Shown here: piece by piece, positions 63,831 through 64,000 of the stretch
How positions within the stretch are numbered: position 1 is the stretch's first letter
How the letters are laid out: every line of letters begins with the position of its first letter
DNA from: RFSX01 sp964567435
Lineage (GTDB): Bacteria; Bacteroidota; Bacteroidia; Chitinophagales; Saprospiraceae
Direction of reading: 5' to 3'
DNA length: 64,000 bases
Assembly (NCBI GenBank): GCA_964567435.1
Contig: CAZMMQ010000010.1
Location: forward strand, 24,233-88,232
Made by a program: the position numbers and the translations under genes
The notes under the pieces: generated by a model
Told to the model about the DNA's origin: nothing
The model's database searches: none
Seen by the model: the letters and a program-made list of their open reading frames with translations, nothing else

Positions 63831-64000
63831 TTAGTCTTGGTTGTTTTCTTTGTTTGGGAAGAGGCTCACCTTTTCTTTTCTCAGATTGAGTCGGTGTGAG
63901 AGGCAGTCTTTTTCGAAGGATGCAAGGGTCTTGAAGAGGAAGTGGTCTTTTAGGTTGGTGTAGTAAGCATCTTGTGACATGACTTCTAGAGTTGAGGTCA
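63831..64000 (-). CDS. C-terminal part of an unknown gene at the window edge
   Basis: An open frame on the minus strand ends in a TAA at 63831 and is open to the right edge. An ATG at 63980 would give 49 residues beginning MSQDAYYTNLKDHFLFKTLA and ending KENNQD; the frame is also open upstream of it. It lies 16 bases ahead of the RadC-like gene on the same strand, so it may be in its operon. The function is unknown. Confidence 0.45.
   Translation of the reverse strand, partial: TSTLEVMSQDAYYTNLKDHFLFKTLASFEKDCLSHRLNLRKEKVSLFPNKENNQD

Overview
The window reads as a chromosomal segment of a member of Bacteroidota, most likely a marine-type or Saprospiria-like lineage. The supporting signs are a giant secreted protein with SprB repeats, SdrD_B-type domains and a type IX secretion (T9SS) C-terminal sorting domain; a DUF5686/carboxypeptidase-regulatory-like outer-membrane protein; a fused E1 alpha/beta dehydrogenase; an FHS sugar permease; a LytS/LytTR pair with a propeller sensor; and recurrent TAnnTTTG -7 promoter boxes, the Bacteroidota sigma-A consensus. 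The DNA is AT-rich, Shine-Dalgarno signals are weak, and TTG/GTG starts are common. The exact genus cannot be told from the sequence alone.

Layout. 1-10.4 kb: the end of nhaB, dusB and a CCA-adding enzyme; a DUF5686 outer-membrane protein; a sodium:solute symporter; an ApbE flavin transferase; and a two-gene operon of coiled-coil proteins, one with two N-terminal membrane helices and a PspA-like body. 10.7-15.8 kb: the 1,706-residue T9SS adhesin, closed by a terminator. 15.9-20.3 kb (minus strand): a DUF2130 protein, gpsA and yidC. 20.4-26.1 kb: an FAD oxidoreductase, then a sigma factor, a membrane TPR anti-sigma-like protein and a membrane-anchored CHAT (caspase-like) protease, tightly linked. 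26.1-33.6 kb: PcrA/UvrD helicase, a CPBP protease, DoxX, a YjjG-like HAD phosphatase, a potassium channel with a zinc-ribbon tail, a decayed lamin-tail-domain gene, YaaA and a DUF1573 protein. 33.9-37.1 kb: the fused 2-oxoacid dehydrogenase E1 and a DPM1-like glycosyltransferase.

37.5-52.9 kb is a nearly complete division and cell wall (dcw) cluster: mraZ, rsmH, ftsL, ftsI, murE, mraY, murD, ftsW, murG, murC, ftsQ, ftsA, ftsZ. It lacks murF and ddl. It is preceded by a triple TGGG MraZ operator overlapping a promoter, and is interrupted between murE and mraY by a long intrinsic-terminator-like hairpin. These genes together make lipid II, export and crosslink peptidoglycan, and build the Z ring.

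Directly after ftsZ lie two tandem copies of a structured, apparently non-coding RNA. Each copy carries the same two hairpins and ends in a rho-independent terminator, with compensatory changes between copies. I recognise no known family, and this is the most interesting item in the window. Then follow an FHS permease, a thioredoxin-fold protein without active-site cysteines, a LytTR response regulator with its propeller histidine kinase, and tRNA-Arg(TCG). After the tRNA the region looks accessory: an endonuclease/exonuclease/phosphatase protein, three stand-alone RadC/JAB proteins (one having lost its metal ligands), two tiny membrane proteins (one only 53 residues), and a partial gene at the right edge.
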